Made by a program: the position numbers and the translations under genes
In this document: in pieces, positions 49,809-59,595 of the stretch
Layout of the letters: each line of letters starts with the position of its first letter
Position numbering within the stretch: position 1 is the stretch's first letter
Notes under the pieces: generated by a model
Database searches by the model: none
What the model saw: only the letters and a program-made list of their open reading frames with translations
Told to the model about the DNA's origin: nothing
Origin: Fusibacter sp. A1
GTDB taxonomy: Bacteria > Bacillota > Clostridia > Peptostreptococcales > Acidaminobacteraceae
Direction: 5' to 3'
Assembly: GCF_004125825.1 (NCBI RefSeq)
Contig: NZ_QQWI01000006.1
Location: 62,001-126,000 of the forward strand
DNA: 64,000 bases

Positions 49809-51608
49809 ATGGTCGATACGCATAAAAACAAAATCAAGCTTCTGATTACGATCACACTCTTATTGGTGATTCAGTTCACTGTGTATAATTACGGCGCCCT
49901 GTCCCGCGGCTTGGACATATTGGGGACTGATCCTTTCACTAGACTAGTGCGTGTACAAGAATTGTACGAATCTGGAGACTGGTTTGACACGACATCCGAT
50001 CGAAGTAACTATCCGTTTGGCGAGCAATCCCACTGGTCGCGTGCGCTTGATATCCTTCTGCTGCTTCCGGCGCTTCTTCTCAGTCCTTTTTTAGGATTCA
50101 CATCCGCGCTTGAACTGGTCGGCATTTGGCTCAGTCCCCTATTGGGCTGCGTGGCGATTATTCTGCTTTTTTACTATAGCAAATTTGTGATCACAGAGGA
50201 TTCGCGCTATCTTTTGCTACTCATTTTCTTAACACAACCTATGATTTTGGATGTGTTCAAGTTCGGAAGACCAGATCACCATAGCTTGCTGATGCTAACC
50301 TTTCTATTGACCATAGGGCTGACGCTCAAGCGTTTTTCTTGCACCCCATCTCGGTCATTATTGATTTTCGTTGGGGTGGCTCTTGCTGTAAGCATGTGGA
50401 TCAGCGTGGAGTCCATCGTCCTAATCGCTATCGTCGCAATAGCAAGTGGCGTATCATGGATACTGAAGCGGGATGGACAACTAAGGGAACTGATCGTCAT
50501 CTGTTCCTCCTTGACTTTGTTCTCACTCCTGTTTCTGCTCTCAGAAACTCGCATGGCAAGTCTCTTTGATACGGTATATGATAAGCTGTCGATTGTTCAT
50601 ATTCTCTTGTTTTCTCTTTTGACACTGGTGCTCTTTCTTACGCTTCTTATAGGGGACAAGTTCAAATCAGATACCAAGCTGACCCGTTTTTCAACACTTT
50701 TGACACTGGGACTTATTAGCTTGGCTGTAATGTATCTTCTCTACCCCGCATTTTTCAAAGGACCTTTCGCCGATGTCAATCCGGCAATAAAAACGATCTG
50801 GCTCGATCATGTTTCCGAAGTACAGCCTTTAGTCTCCTTTACGGTCAAGGGGCTTGGCAGATTACTGATCTATTTGGGACTCCCATTCCTAGGCATCCTC
50901 CATTTGGTCGCTGAAAACCTAAAAACCAAAATGATGCAGCCCAAGTACTTGTTTTTGCTTGTGGGTTCCATCGTCTACTTCCTGCTGTCGCTTTATCAGA
51001 TTCGTTGGGCCAGCTATGCCATCTTCATCACGATCCTACCGCTTACCCAGCTTTTAAAGGAAACCTTAGTTAGGATTCCTCAAAGGATCAAGGGCTTCTA
51101 TCAGATCTTGCTTAGAAATATGACAATCCTTGTATTCCTTTTCCTGTTTACATTTACAGGACTGATTCTGATGATCGATGAAGAATCCAGTCAGCAAGCC
51201 TTAAAAGAGAATAAGCTTAGGCTTTTCTGCGACTGGCTGGCTAGTGATGGGACTAGCTATACAAGTGAAAAGACGATACTTTCCTTCCTCGACTTTTCAC
51301 CAGAAATCTTATACCGCACAAGGCTTAATGTTATCGCCACTCCCTACCATAGAAACGATGAGGGAATACTGTATGCCTATGGGATGCTCAGCTCTACAAC
51401 ACAGCTTGAGCGCGATACCTTGCTTGAACAGCGCAGTGTCGACTTTCTTCTCATCGTTCAAGATTCAAATGAGAAGTACTTTTATCAAAATGATCAAAAT
51501 GCGCGTACTCTCTACCAGGATTTACTTGACGATAAAATCCCTGACTGGCTGTCTCCTATCCCTTTACCTAATGAGTTGGGTGAATTCAAGTTCTTTCGGA
51601 TAGACTAG
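49809..51608 (+). CDS. GT-C-like (STT3/PglB-type) membrane glycosyltransferase
   Basis: 599 residues, about thirteen helices. LGTDPFTRLVRVQELYESGDWFD in the first loop followed by YPFGEQSHWSRALDILLLLPA, and RPDHHSLLMLTF, resemble the STT3/PglB/AglB oligosaccharyltransferase layout (acidic residue in loop 1, DHH in loop 2). The C-terminal soluble domain of about 120 residues lacks a WWDYG motif that I can see. Thus it may transfer single sugars rather than glycans onto Asn. The frame from 49761 lacks a site; the ATG at 49809 follows AAGGAAG. Substrate unknown. Confidence 0.7.
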   Translation: MVDTHKNKIKLLITITLLLVIQFTVYNYGALSRGLDILGTDPFTRLVRVQELYESGDWFDTTSDRSNYPFGEQSHWSRALDILLLLPALLLSPFLGFTSALELVGIWLSPLLGCVAIILLFYYSKFVITEDSRYLLLLIFLTQPMILDVFKFGRPDHHSLLMLTFLLTIGLTLKRFSCTPSRSLLIFVGVALAVSMWISVESIVLIAIVAIASGVSWILKRDGQLRELIVICSSLTLFSLLFLLSETRMASLFDTVYDKLSIVHILLFSLLTLVLFLTLLIGDKFKSDTKLTRFSTLLTLGLISLAVMYLLYPAFFKGPFADVNPAIKTIWLDHVSEVQPLVSFTVKGLGRLLIYLGLPFLGILHLVAENLKTKMMQPKYLFLLVGSIVYFLLSLYQIRWASYAIFITILPLTQLLKETLVRIPQRIKGFYQILLRNMTILVFLFLFTFTGLILMIDEESSQQALKENKLRLFCDWLASDGTSYTSEKTILSFLDFSPEILYRTRLNVIATPYHRNDEGILYAYGMLSSTTQLERDTLLEQRSVDFLLIVQDSNEKYFYQNDQNARTLYQDLLDDKIPDWLSPIPLPNELGEFKFFRID

Positions 51609-51632
51609 CCACTACCTGACGAGGAAGTAAAC

Positions 51633-53435
51633 ATGTTAAGATACCTAATCGAAAAAAAACTGCTTTATTCCATGTTGACTCTTTTTCTTGCGGTCAAATT
51701 CACTGTTTTTGAGTATTATTTCTTAGTGGAAGAATTGTCCGCAAGATATGATTTTATCAGTTATCTCCGACTTCAGTTTCCAATATTCACCGTCTATAAG
51801 CTATCGCTGCTCCTTATCACAGTTTCCGTCGTGTATGTCATGGACCTAAGAAAAGGGGTAATCTACTTGACGGGCATCAATCTGCTCAATTCGCTTTTGA
51901 TCGGATCATTTTCCTTCTACATCAGGGCGTTTCATAAATTACCGTCATTCACTTCCCTTTTGTCGATCCCCGATCTATTGACTGTGCGTACTTCTGTGTT
52001 GTTCATGTTTGAACTTAAGTACCTCCTGCTCTTCATCGATATTCTCTTTTTCATCTGGATCGCATTTAAAATACCTACCTCAGTCAGCTACCGAAAAAAA
52101 TGGGACTTGTTCGTACTGTATCTGCTTGTAGGACTGTCTATAGTCTTATTCATCCCCTATAGATTGGTTTCTTACGCCAACGATCTCGGTGACCCTGCCT
52201 ATCATTTTTACCATTCCGATCCCCTAATGGCGATTCAAAACCATTCCCATGTGACCTATGGCATAAAGATGATTTATGATGGCCTTTCCCATCGAAACCG
52301 AATCGAGCTGACAGAAGATGAAAGGGGCGAAATCGCGGCTTGGTTTGAAAAGAGAAACAACCTCTTGGAAGTGAAGGCTCGTAGGGATGAGTCCAGGGAC
52401 ACACCTAAAAATGTTATTCTGATACAAGTGGAGTCTTTGGAATCCCAACTGATCGGCAAATCCGTCGCCGGCCGACAAATAATGCCTTTCATGAATCATT
52501 TGGTAAGCGAATCGCTTTACTTCCCTAATATCTATGAGCAGGTAATGGAGGGCAACAGCTCTGATACCGAATTTCTTGTGAATACAGCCCTCTATCCAAG
52601 CGAAAATGGCGTCACCTTTTACCAGTTCGCACAGCGATATTTCGATCATTCCCTAGCAAACATCCTAAAGGATTACGGTTACCATAGCGTAGTCGCCCAC
52701 GGCGACAGAAAATCATTTTGGAACCGCAATAACGTTTATCCCGGTTTGGGTTATGATGAGTTCTGGGGGATCGAGGACTATGATTCTGACGATCTGATTG
52801 AAAGTTCAAGCGTCATCGGGTTAGGTTTAAGCGATAAGTCCTTCTTCACACAATCAGCGGAAAAGATGAAAGAGTTCGATACTCCATATCTTCTTTCCCT
52901 GATCACTTTGACAACCCACTCCCCCTTCAAACTACCAGAAGAAGACCTTGTTGAGGAGTTTCCTGAAATAGATGATAGGGCTGTACGTGCTTACGTAGAA
53001 AGCTTTTCTTATTTTGACCGCTGCATCGCCTCCTTTTTTGACACCCTTGGCGAATCGGACTTGCTTGAGGATACGATAGTCGTTATTTTCGGTGATCACC
53101 AAGGAATCAATAAATATTACACGCCATCCGATGAATGGAAAAACGGTCTGAGAATACCGCTTATCATTTATGATGGAGGCACTTCGATAGGCACCAGTGA
53201 AATCGCTGGCGGTCAGATCGATATCATGCCTACTCTCCTTGATCTGCTTGATATAGACATCAGCAGAGAGCCTTTAGTCGGCAAATCCTTGTTGTCACTT
53301 GAGCACGGTTACGTTTTTTCAAACGGTACCCTGATCAACGACGGCGTATCTGATGAACTGATCACGCTTGAAGTTGAAGGGCTTGAGATCTCTAAGAAGT
53401 TGCTCAAGAGTTTGACGCCTTATGAAGAAAACTGA
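51633..53435 (+). CDS. LtaS-like lipoteichoic acid synthase family phosphotransferase
   Basis: 600 residues: five helices in the first 190 residues and an extracellular sulfatase-fold domain. Metal-site motifs are visible: VESLESQ, GNSSDTEF, HGDRKSFWNR, THSPF and FGDHQG. The catalytic Thr of LtaS, which lies in GKTSDSE, is Ser here (GNSSDTE). AGGAAG 5 bases before the ATG. It follows the GT-C gene by 24 bases. Glycerol-phosphate transfer from phosphatidylglycerol is expected; the Ser may affect rate or specificity. Confidence 0.85.
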   Translation: MLRYLIEKKLLYSMLTLFLAVKFTVFEYYFLVEELSARYDFISYLRLQFPIFTVYKLSLLLITVSVVYVMDLRKGVIYLTGINLLNSLLIGSFSFYIRAFHKLPSFTSLLSIPDLLTVRTSVLFMFELKYLLLFIDILFFIWIAFKIPTSVSYRKKWDLFVLYLLVGLSIVLFIPYRLVSYANDLGDPAYHFYHSDPLMAIQNHSHVTYGIKMIYDGLSHRNRIELTEDERGEIAAWFEKRNNLLEVKARRDESRDTPKNVILIQVESLESQLIGKSVAGRQIMPFMNHLVSESLYFPNIYEQVMEGNSSDTEFLVNTALYPSENGVTFYQFAQRYFDHSLANILKDYGYHSVVAHGDRKSFWNRNNVYPGLGYDEFWGIEDYDSDDLIESSSVIGLGLSDKSFFTQSAEKMKEFDTPYLLSLITLTTHSPFKLPEEDLVEEFPEIDDRAVRAYVESFSYFDRCIASFFDTLGESDLLEDTIVVIFGDHQGINKYYTPSDEWKNGLRIPLIIYDGGTSIGTSEIAGGQIDIMPTLLDLLDIDISREPLVGKSLLSLEHGYVFSNGTLINDGVSDELITLEVEGLEISKKLLKSLTPYEEN

Positions 53436-53469
53436 ACACCAGTTGGATTCGATTTACCGGTTGCCTGTC

Positions 53470-53498
53470 TTGATAGAATGTAAAACCAGCTATATACT
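53470..53498 (+). promoter_or_regulatory. Promoter for the metallo-hydrolase gene
   Basis: TTGATA, 17 bases, TATACT. It lies inside the 5' part of a longer frame (53422 onward) and just before the preferred start at 53542. Confidence 0.6.
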
Positions 53499-53541
53499 GA
53501 ATAAGGGCACCTATGAAATCAACCAGTGGAACGGAGAACAT

Positions 53542-54432
53542 ATGATAAAACACATTCATGGAAACACCTACCAGACAAATCTAGGTATCAATGTCATGCT
53601 CTACAGATTAAATGAAAAGGAATGGCTTATGGTAGATGCGGGTTATGACTTGGACAAAGCGAAACAACTCGTCAGACACCTCCAGCAGGACGATCAAAAA
53701 ATCAGCCATCTGATTTTGACTCATGCCCATAGCGACCATTGTGCCGCAGCCGGTTTCATAAAGAAGTCCTTCGATACCCTTCTCTACGCGTCGGATATCG
53801 AACGGCAATTCATTGAACATCCGCACCTGATGGGTTTATTCGTAAATCCGAGTTATCCATTTAAGGCGATCCTAGATATCAGACACCGTCCAACGCCTGT
53901 GGATCATACATTGACTTCGGATCTTACTATCGACAACATCACATTCAAGTTGGTCGACCTTAAGGGTCATAGTCCAAATATGATTGGAATCATCACTCCT
54001 GATGAGGTTTTTTATGTATCGGACGCCTACGTGGGCATAGACTATTTGAACTCGACTAAAATTCTTTACAGTTACGACTTGAAAAGTGATTTTGAGACAA
54101 AAGATAATTTGAAGCAAGTCGGCGCATCCTATTATCTGCCTTCACATGGTGAGTTGCACTCCGATCACATTCAGGTGATCGATGAGAATATCACTTACTA
54201 CAACCGACATTTTCAAATGATTATAAGTATGTTAAGGACACCTCTTACCGCTGACGGCATCATGGAACAGCTTGTGGACCAGATAGGGATCACCACAAAC
54301 CTAAGCTCGGCTCTAATTACAAGAGGCTGCTTGGCAGGTATGCTAACCTACCTTGTATCAAATGAGAAACTTCAGGTCAGGGTTCACAAGGGAAACCTCT
54401 ATTATAGCAATTTTAAAAAGACGGAATCTTAA
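53542..54432 (+). CDS. MBL-fold metallo-hydrolase
   Basis: 296 residues. THAHSDHCAAAG is the HxHxDH metal motif, LKGHSPNMIGI the second His, and SDAYVGI supplies an Asp; a late His is in LPSHGELHSD. It hydrolyses phosphodiesters, thioesters or lactones; the substrate is unknown. The longest frame begins at 53422 without a ribosome site, overlapping the LtaS-like gene, while GGAG 5 bases before the ATG at 53542 and a promoter just upstream favour the shorter start. It ends at a terminator. Confidence 0.75.
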   Translation: MIKHIHGNTYQTNLGINVMLYRLNEKEWLMVDAGYDLDKAKQLVRHLQQDDQKISHLILTHAHSDHCAAAGFIKKSFDTLLYASDIERQFIEHPHLMGLFVNPSYPFKAILDIRHRPTPVDHTLTSDLTIDNITFKLVDLKGHSPNMIGIITPDEVFYVSDAYVGIDYLNSTKILYSYDLKSDFETKDNLKQVGASYYLPSHGELHSDHIQVIDENITYYNRHFQMIISMLRTPLTADGIMEQLVDQIGITTNLSSALITRGCLAGMLTYLVSNEKLQVRVHKGNLYYSNFKKTES

Positions 54433-54446
54433 TCCGTCTTTTTTCT
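54415..54446 (+). terminator. Terminator after the metallo-hydrolase
   Basis: An AAAAAGACGGA/TCCGTCTTTTT stem; the TAA stop codon lies in the loop. Further T follow. Confidence 0.75.
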
Positions 54447-54520
54447 TATTTCTTATTTGATCCGTTACATTGTTTTGATACTTCCTTTATGGGTAATATA
54501 TGCATAATATGGAGGTACTT

Positions 54521-56029
54521 ATGCTTGAAACTAAGACAAAACAATATATACTTTCCTTTTCTTTCATTATATTTATTACACTCACTTTCATACTCATACT
54601 AAACCATGAACCATGGGCGGATGAAGCCCAGGCATGGCTCTTAAGTCAAGATTTGTCAATCGGTCAGCTGCTATTTCATCAGTTGAGGTACGAAGGCTCG
54701 CCGGGTTTATGGCATCTTACGCTGCATGTACTGTCCAGTCAAGATCTGCCCTATCTATCCATGAATCTCATTTCAGGTTTTTTTGGTGTCCTATCTGCAT
54801 TTCTGATCTACAGATACAGTCCGTTTCCTTTTTATGTGAAAGTCTTACTACCATTCACTTATTTTATCTTTTATCAATACTCTATCGTTGCACGAAGTTA
54901 CAGCATGATCGTGCCTCTACTATTCACACTTGCCATCTTACACCCTAATCGTCATAGTAAAAGCCTGCAGTATTCCATACTATTGTGTCTCTTAGCGAAT
55001 GTAAGTCTACACGGTAGTCTGATCTCGCTGGCGCTATTTATGGTATTTCTCTACGAGCTTTTCATGATTAATCATAAAAGTATCACAGCAGTCATCGAAC
55101 TCCACTGGAAGTCGATTGTCTTATTTTCATTCATGGCATCTTATCTGGTGATTTTTTTATACCCAAGTGATGATGTTATTCTTGGAACGGTTATCAGATT
55201 GAATCCATTACGTTCTGTCGTCATTTTACTGCTGAGTCTAGTCGACTCTTTGGGTTCTAACTTATGGTTGATGGTAAGTCGACCAGATACCACTTCGACG
55301 ATTCAACTGTTAAAAACAGCATTGGGCCTTTGCGCTTCGTTAAACTTTGTTTACTTGTCGATGAGATTCTTTTGGCGAAGTCGCACACTGCACTATTTGC
55401 TTTTTCCGTTTTTATTGCTTTATCTGCTATTCACTTTTAAACACGTTCAATTTTGGCATATAGGCATTATAACCGTCCTCTGGATATTTGTGATGTGGAT
55501 CTCGCTAAACACAAAGCAAAACAGCGTGCCCAATAAGAACGCCGTTTCAATAAAAACCATAAATCTATCCTTTTTTCTTATCATGTCCATTCAGCTGATC
55601 TGGTCGTTTAATGCAATCCAATACGATATGGGCAACAGTTACTCTGCCAGCAAGGATATGGCCAACTATATTAAAGAGACCATACCTGCCAACTCAGAAC
55701 TATATGGTTCATCCTACTATGAAATTTCCTTGCTCCCCTATTTTGAAAGGAATATCTACGCCAATCACAATGAGGGTTCAAATGAAAGATTTTGGTCATG
55801 GTCGATCTCACAACCCAGCATGCAGCTCCAAAAAACACCTCAGGTGCCCATTGGATCATACCTTGTGATATCTGACAGAAATCTAGTTGATTACTATGGC
55901 AACAGCTATCGTGTAAGCGACTATGACCTAGAGGATTTCATCTTTTTGAAAAAATTCGAAGGAGGGCTCTTTTGGAAGAACGAACCATTAGAGACTGACA
56001 ATTATTACCTTTTCATCAAATCCTTCTAA
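54521..56029 (+). CDS. GT-C-like membrane glycosyltransferase (GT39-like)
   Basis: 502 residues, about twelve helices. The first loop reads NHEPWADEAQAWLLSQDL with the D-E pair used by GT-C enzymes. Two further features are YEGSPGLWHL and the short soluble C-terminus. GGAGG 5 bases before the ATG at 54521 sets the start. It has no close partner: terminators stand on both sides. It probably uses a polyprenyl-phosphate sugar to decorate teichoic acids or proteins on the outside. Substrates are unknown. Confidence 0.65.
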   Translation: MLETKTKQYILSFSFIIFITLTFILILNHEPWADEAQAWLLSQDLSIGQLLFHQLRYEGSPGLWHLTLHVLSSQDLPYLSMNLISGFFGVLSAFLIYRYSPFPFYVKVLLPFTYFIFYQYSIVARSYSMIVPLLFTLAILHPNRHSKSLQYSILLCLLANVSLHGSLISLALFMVFLYELFMINHKSITAVIELHWKSIVLFSFMASYLVIFLYPSDDVILGTVIRLNPLRSVVILLLSLVDSLGSNLWLMVSRPDTTSTIQLLKTALGLCASLNFVYLSMRFFWRSRTLHYLLFPFLLLYLLFTFKHVQFWHIGIITVLWIFVMWISLNTKQNSVPNKNAVSIKTINLSFFLIMSIQLIWSFNAIQYDMGNSYSASKDMANYIKETIPANSELYGSSYYEISLLPYFERNIYANHNEGSNERFWSWSISQPSMQLQKTPQVPIGSYLVISDRNLVDYYGNSYRVSDYDLEDFIFLKKFEGGLFWKNEPLETDNYYLFIKSF

Positions 56030-56102
56030 TGAAGCAAACTAAGTTGCTACTGCACCCTATCCCTGAATGTACGAATGCTTCAATACTATCCATCAACAAT
56101 AA

Positions 56103-56141
56103 AAGCGCTTGGTTTCGATAGTCTATCAAAACCAAGCGCTT
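56103..56141. terminator. Strong bidirectional terminator
   Basis: A 13-bp stem (AAGCGCTTGGTTT with AAACCAAGCGCTT), with T-rich ends, between convergent GT-C-like and racemase genes. Confidence 0.8.
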
Positions 56142-56145
56142 AAAA

Positions 56146-56838
56146 TTACTCTCCGATCAACTCGCTGATCACCACATCCATCGGATCGATCAGCGGCACG
56201 TCTATATGTTCCTGCTTTAACACAATCGGAACTTCTGTGCATCCTGCGATGATCAGTTCGGCACCGCATGCAATCATCTTGTTTGCCGCAATTCTCAAAA
56301 GACCAAGCGGCTTCATGCCATGGTTTCCTCTCTTGATTCCTTCTTCTCCATAAATAGCCTGCATCACATTCTCAGCCTGCGTGCTGTCATCGGGATAGAT
56401 GATCTCAAGTCCGTTAAGGTCCTTGTCGTAGATGGCTGTTTTAACCGTTCCAGTCGTCGACAGTACTCCAATTTTCTTCACTTGCGGGTATTCTGATTTT
56501 ACATATCTATTAAGGGCCTTGATCGCATGGATGATTCTGAAATCAAGTCCTGCCTGCACCTCGTCAAAAAAGTAATGTGAGGTGATGCATGGAATACACG
56601 CGATATCCACACCGGCCTTTTCAAGGGTCTTACCCGTTTCGATGATGTAAGGCACCGGTGATTCTCCCTCACCTAAAATGGCAGCGGTCCTATCCGGTAT
56701 TTTAGGATTTGAATCGATGATGACCCTAAAATGGTCCTGATCGGTACTCACGCTTGTTCTTTCAATTAGCTTCAAATAGAATCTAGCCGTGGCTTCCGGT
56801 CCCATGCCACCTATGATTCCAATTCTCTTATCATTCAT
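56146..56838 (-). CDS. Aspartate/glutamate racemase family protein
   Basis: 230 residues. IGIIGGMGPEATARFYLKLI and the two catalytic cysteine sites, IPCITSHYF and IAGCTEVPI, are those of the PLP-independent Asp/Glu racemase family (RacD-like, COG1794). Cys-based two-base racemisation is expected, giving D-Asp or D-Glu. AGG with a 5-base spacer fits the ATG at 56838; an earlier in-frame start at 56859 overlaps the Mur-ligase gene. It is the last gene of an ATP-grasp, Mur ligase, racemase unit and could supply the D-amino acid for those ligases. Confidence 0.85.
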   Translation of the reverse strand: MNDKRIGIIGGMGPEATARFYLKLIERTSVSTDQDHFRVIIDSNPKIPDRTAAILGEGESPVPYIIETGKTLEKAGVDIACIPCITSHYFFDEVQAGLDFRIIHAIKALNRYVKSEYPQVKKIGVLSTTGTVKTAIYDKDLNGLEIIYPDDSTQAENVMQAIYGEEGIKRGNHGMKPLGLLRIAANKMIACGAELIIAGCTEVPIVLKQEHIDVPLIDPMDVVISELIGE

Positions 56839-56845
56839 ATTGGCC

Positions 56846-58390
56846 TCAGTCCTTTTCAATGCCGCAAACGCGATCTTTTAGAGGAGCGAATAACTGTTCC
56901 TGATCAAGGTCGGGTCTTCGCTTAGAAAGTTGCTTTAGTGCGATATGTCCCCCAAAATCCATTCCTTGACATCCTGCAAGCATGAGCACATCACCAGGCT
57001 TCACCCTTTCAAGTCCCAGTGCGATCGCATCTGGAAGCTCATCGAACAAAGTCACTTTGATCGAATGCTCTTTCATGATGTGGTTAAACACATCCAGTTC
57101 TTCCTGCAATACAACATCCTTCTTATCCACATGGGATACGCTTCTAGTTGCGATGATTTCTTTTAGACCGAGCTTTCCTGCCCAGTTGACGATCATTTCG
57201 GCGTTTTCGCGGTTGACGGTCACACCCCTGCTGCCTCTAATGGCGTACACAAGCACCAGATTCTCATAGTGCATGTAGTCCATCGTCTCAAGCGTCACCT
57301 GGATATTGCCGGCATTGGCGAAGTGGTCGTCGACGATAATGAAGTCACCTTCATGGATAAATTCAAACCTTCTTTCAACCCCTTTGTAATCCCAAAGACC
57401 TTGCTGAATCGATTTGCTGTCTATCCCTGAAACAAGCGCGATCCCTATAGCCGCTAAGGCGTTCATCACCGAATGGTAACCAGCCACCCCAAGTCTTATC
57501 TCGAAGGTTTGAGGATCCACTTGTCCGAATTTGGTTTCAAGCGTTCTTTTAAGCCGCACTTTCATGGTCGCTCTACCAGTGGATATGTCAAGTTCTTCAA
57601 CGACCAGGTCGCCGTCTTTAGCTTTTACACCGTAAGTGAGCACCTTTGCAGGTGTTTCGCTAACAAGCGCCGCAGAGTAGCTATCATCCAGGTTCAGAAC
57701 CGCCCATGAAGTTGCTTTCGCACGCTTGATCAGCTTTGTCTTATGTTGCAGATATGCCTCGAACGAACCATGCTGATCGATGTGTTCGTGACTGATATTG
57801 TTTAGTGCGACGACATCAAAATCGACACCGCCGATTCTATCCAGCTCGAGACCCGAAGAAGATACCTCCATCGTCACATGGCTGATATCACATTCTAGCA
57901 TTTGGCTAAAATAAGTATGCAGATCCAAGGATTCAGGCGTCGTCAAGATGGACGGTATCAGTGTATCTGCGAATTTTGTCATCACCGTGCCGATGATGCC
58001 TGTTTGTTTTTGGGCAGCTTCAAAAATGGCATCGATCATAAATGAAGTGCTGGTCTTACCGTTTGTAGCGGTAATCCCGACCGTATGCATGCGTGATGAC
58101 GGATGGTTGAAGTAGGTTGCAGCCATCAGCGCCAATGTCAGCCTTGAATTTGCCACTCTGATTTGCGGGATTGCAACATCGCAAAATTCCTCGACAATAG
58201 CAAGCACCGCGCCAGCCTCCATCGCATGCTTCAAATACTGATGACCGTCTGTAACATATCCCCTGATACATACGAACAGGTCGCCAGGGCTTACTTTAGC
58301 GGAATGGTAGGCAAGTGCGTGGATACTTTGAGGAACTTCCCCTTTTGACTCTATGATTTCTATTCCATCTAAAAGATTTTTGATATCCAT
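56846..58390 (-). CDS. Divergent Mur ligase (MurE-like)
   Basis: 514 residues. MurE-type N-terminal domain (SPGDLFVCIRGYVTDGHQY), ATP loop GITATNGKTS, carbamylated Lys in YLQHKTKL, and the central VTMEVSSSGLEL. Unlike true MurE, the C-terminal domain has IIVDDHFANAG where VVDYAHTPD stands, and ATRSVSHV in place of TSDNPRSE, so neither the meso-DAP nor Lys recognition motif is present. It probably joins a different amino acid or acts on a different acceptor. AGGAG precedes the ATG. It is between the ATP-grasp and racemase genes, 7-9 bases from each. Confidence 0.8.
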   Translation of the reverse strand: MDIKNLLDGIEIIESKGEVPQSIHALAYHSAKVSPGDLFVCIRGYVTDGHQYLKHAMEAGAVLAIVEEFCDVAIPQIRVANSRLTLALMAATYFNHPSSRMHTVGITATNGKTSTSFMIDAIFEAAQKQTGIIGTVMTKFADTLIPSILTTPESLDLHTYFSQMLECDISHVTMEVSSSGLELDRIGGVDFDVVALNNISHEHIDQHGSFEAYLQHKTKLIKRAKATSWAVLNLDDSYSAALVSETPAKVLTYGVKAKDGDLVVEELDISTGRATMKVRLKRTLETKFGQVDPQTFEIRLGVAGYHSVMNALAAIGIALVSGIDSKSIQQGLWDYKGVERRFEFIHEGDFIIVDDHFANAGNIQVTLETMDYMHYENLVLVYAIRGSRGVTVNRENAEMIVNWAGKLGLKEIIATRSVSHVDKKDVVLQEELDVFNHIMKEHSIKVTLFDELPDAIALGLERVKPGDVLMLAGCQGMDFGGHIALKQLSKRRPDLDQEQLFAPLKDRVCGIEKD

Positions 58391-58399
58391 AGCCTTCTC

Positions 58400-59581
58400 C
58401 TATCTCCTGGTAACCTTCTTAAATAACTTTGTCAGCAGCTGCCCCTGAAAAGCAAAAAGAGGCATCGGATCTTTGATATCCCATATCGCATATGCTTTTT
58501 TAGTAAAATAGGATTTCAGCACATGTAAAAGACTCAGCTGTTTCGCCTTAAGATAGGCTTTGACAGCCAGCATGTCTTCATACGCGTACCAGAACACGAT
58601 TCCCGTATCCTTTTCAATCGCTTTTGGTTCAAGCGGGTTGCCTGTCAGTTCACGATAAGTGATATATGGCATATTAAGTCCTGCTTTTTTTACAAGGTTG
58701 TTTAAATTTGAATACCTCGTATTGATTTCTATCAGATAGAAGTCACCTGTGGTCGCATCTTTTTTGAACTCGATTTCAGCAAAGCCCTTATAGCCGACGC
58801 CTTCTAGGAATGGAGCTCCAATCTTATGCAGCTCAGGCACGTACTTCTGCGTGGTATAGACAGACGCTCCAAAGTTGATCGGATACTGTCTGTACTTCTG
58901 ACAGCTTAGCCAGTGGGTCACCTTGCTCTCTTCATTCAAGTGAGCGTCATAGGTGTACATGTGGTCGTCAAAGCCTGGAATGATCCTTTGGATGATCACT
59001 TCGAGTTTCTGATTTTTAGCCTTTTCAAGCGCTTCTTTTAGTTCGGACATGCTGTATACTTTAAACATCTTCGTTCTGAATACCGCAACAAAAGCATGGG
59101 AATTCGCAGGCTTGACAAGGCAAGGAAAGCCAATCTCCTTTTCGATTCTTTCATAGAGATTGTCCATACCTGTAGTAAGCGACTCAGGCACCTTCACACC
59201 GAACTTCAGGCAATACGTGTTCAAGCTGTCCTTTTCAAGCAAGGAAGTTTGAAGCCCCTGTGGCATTCCAGGAAGCAAGAACCACTTTGAAAGCTCATCT
59301 CGGTACGCATCAGTCACTTCGACATAGGGGTCTGCACATGGGAGCAGAACCGGCTTTTCGTCTTGTTTTTTTGCATAATCTATCAGGAATGCGATAAAGG
59401 CTTCCGTATCCGTGCGGTAGTTCGGCCCGATCAATGATTCCTTCAAGTACTTCGACTTCAGTCCATAGGCGCCATCTGTCTGGTAATCCACAGCCACGAC
59501 GTGTACACCCTCTTCACCAAGACTTCTGATCGCACTTAATCCGATATAGTAATTCGCTCCTAAAACCACCGCTTTATTCAA
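58400..59581 (-). CDS. ATP-grasp carboxylate-amine ligase (D-Asp ligase-like)
   Basis: 393 residues. LGANYYIGLSAIRSLG at the N-terminus, then the ATP-grasp core: FPCLVKPANSHAF, VIIQRIIPGFDDHMY and FYLIEINTRYSNLN with metal ligands. This resembles COG3919/Aslfm-type D-aspartate ligase, which attaches D-Asp to the side chain of peptidoglycan precursors, and some peptide ligases. The start is TTG at 59581 with AGGAGG 7 bases upstream; the longer frame to 59653 would run through the terminator. It leads the unit with the Mur ligase and racemase. The substrate is inferred. Confidence 0.75.
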   Translation of the reverse strand: MNKAVVLGANYYIGLSAIRSLGEEGVHVVAVDYQTDGAYGLKSKYLKESLIGPNYRTDTEAFIAFLIDYAKKQDEKPVLLPCADPYVEVTDAYRDELSKWFLLPGMPQGLQTSLLEKDSLNTYCLKFGVKVPESLTTGMDNLYERIEKEIGFPCLVKPANSHAFVAVFRTKMFKVYSMSELKEALEKAKNQKLEVIIQRIIPGFDDHMYTYDAHLNEESKVTHWLSCQKYRQYPINFGASVYTTQKYVPELHKIGAPFLEGVGYKGFAEIEFKKDATTGDFYLIEINTRYSNLNNLVKKAGLNMPYITYRELTGNPLEPKAIEKDTGIVFWYAYEDMLAVKAYLKAKQLSLLHVLKSYFTKKAYAIWDIKDPMPLFAFQGQLLTKLFKKVTRR

Positions 59582-59595
59582 TCTACTTCCTCCTA

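Noticed and set aside
56846..58390. Ordinary MurE of peptidoglycan synthesis
   Set aside because: Absence of DNPR and DYAHTPD-type motifs and the unusual neighbours argue against it; kept as a divergent Mur ligase.
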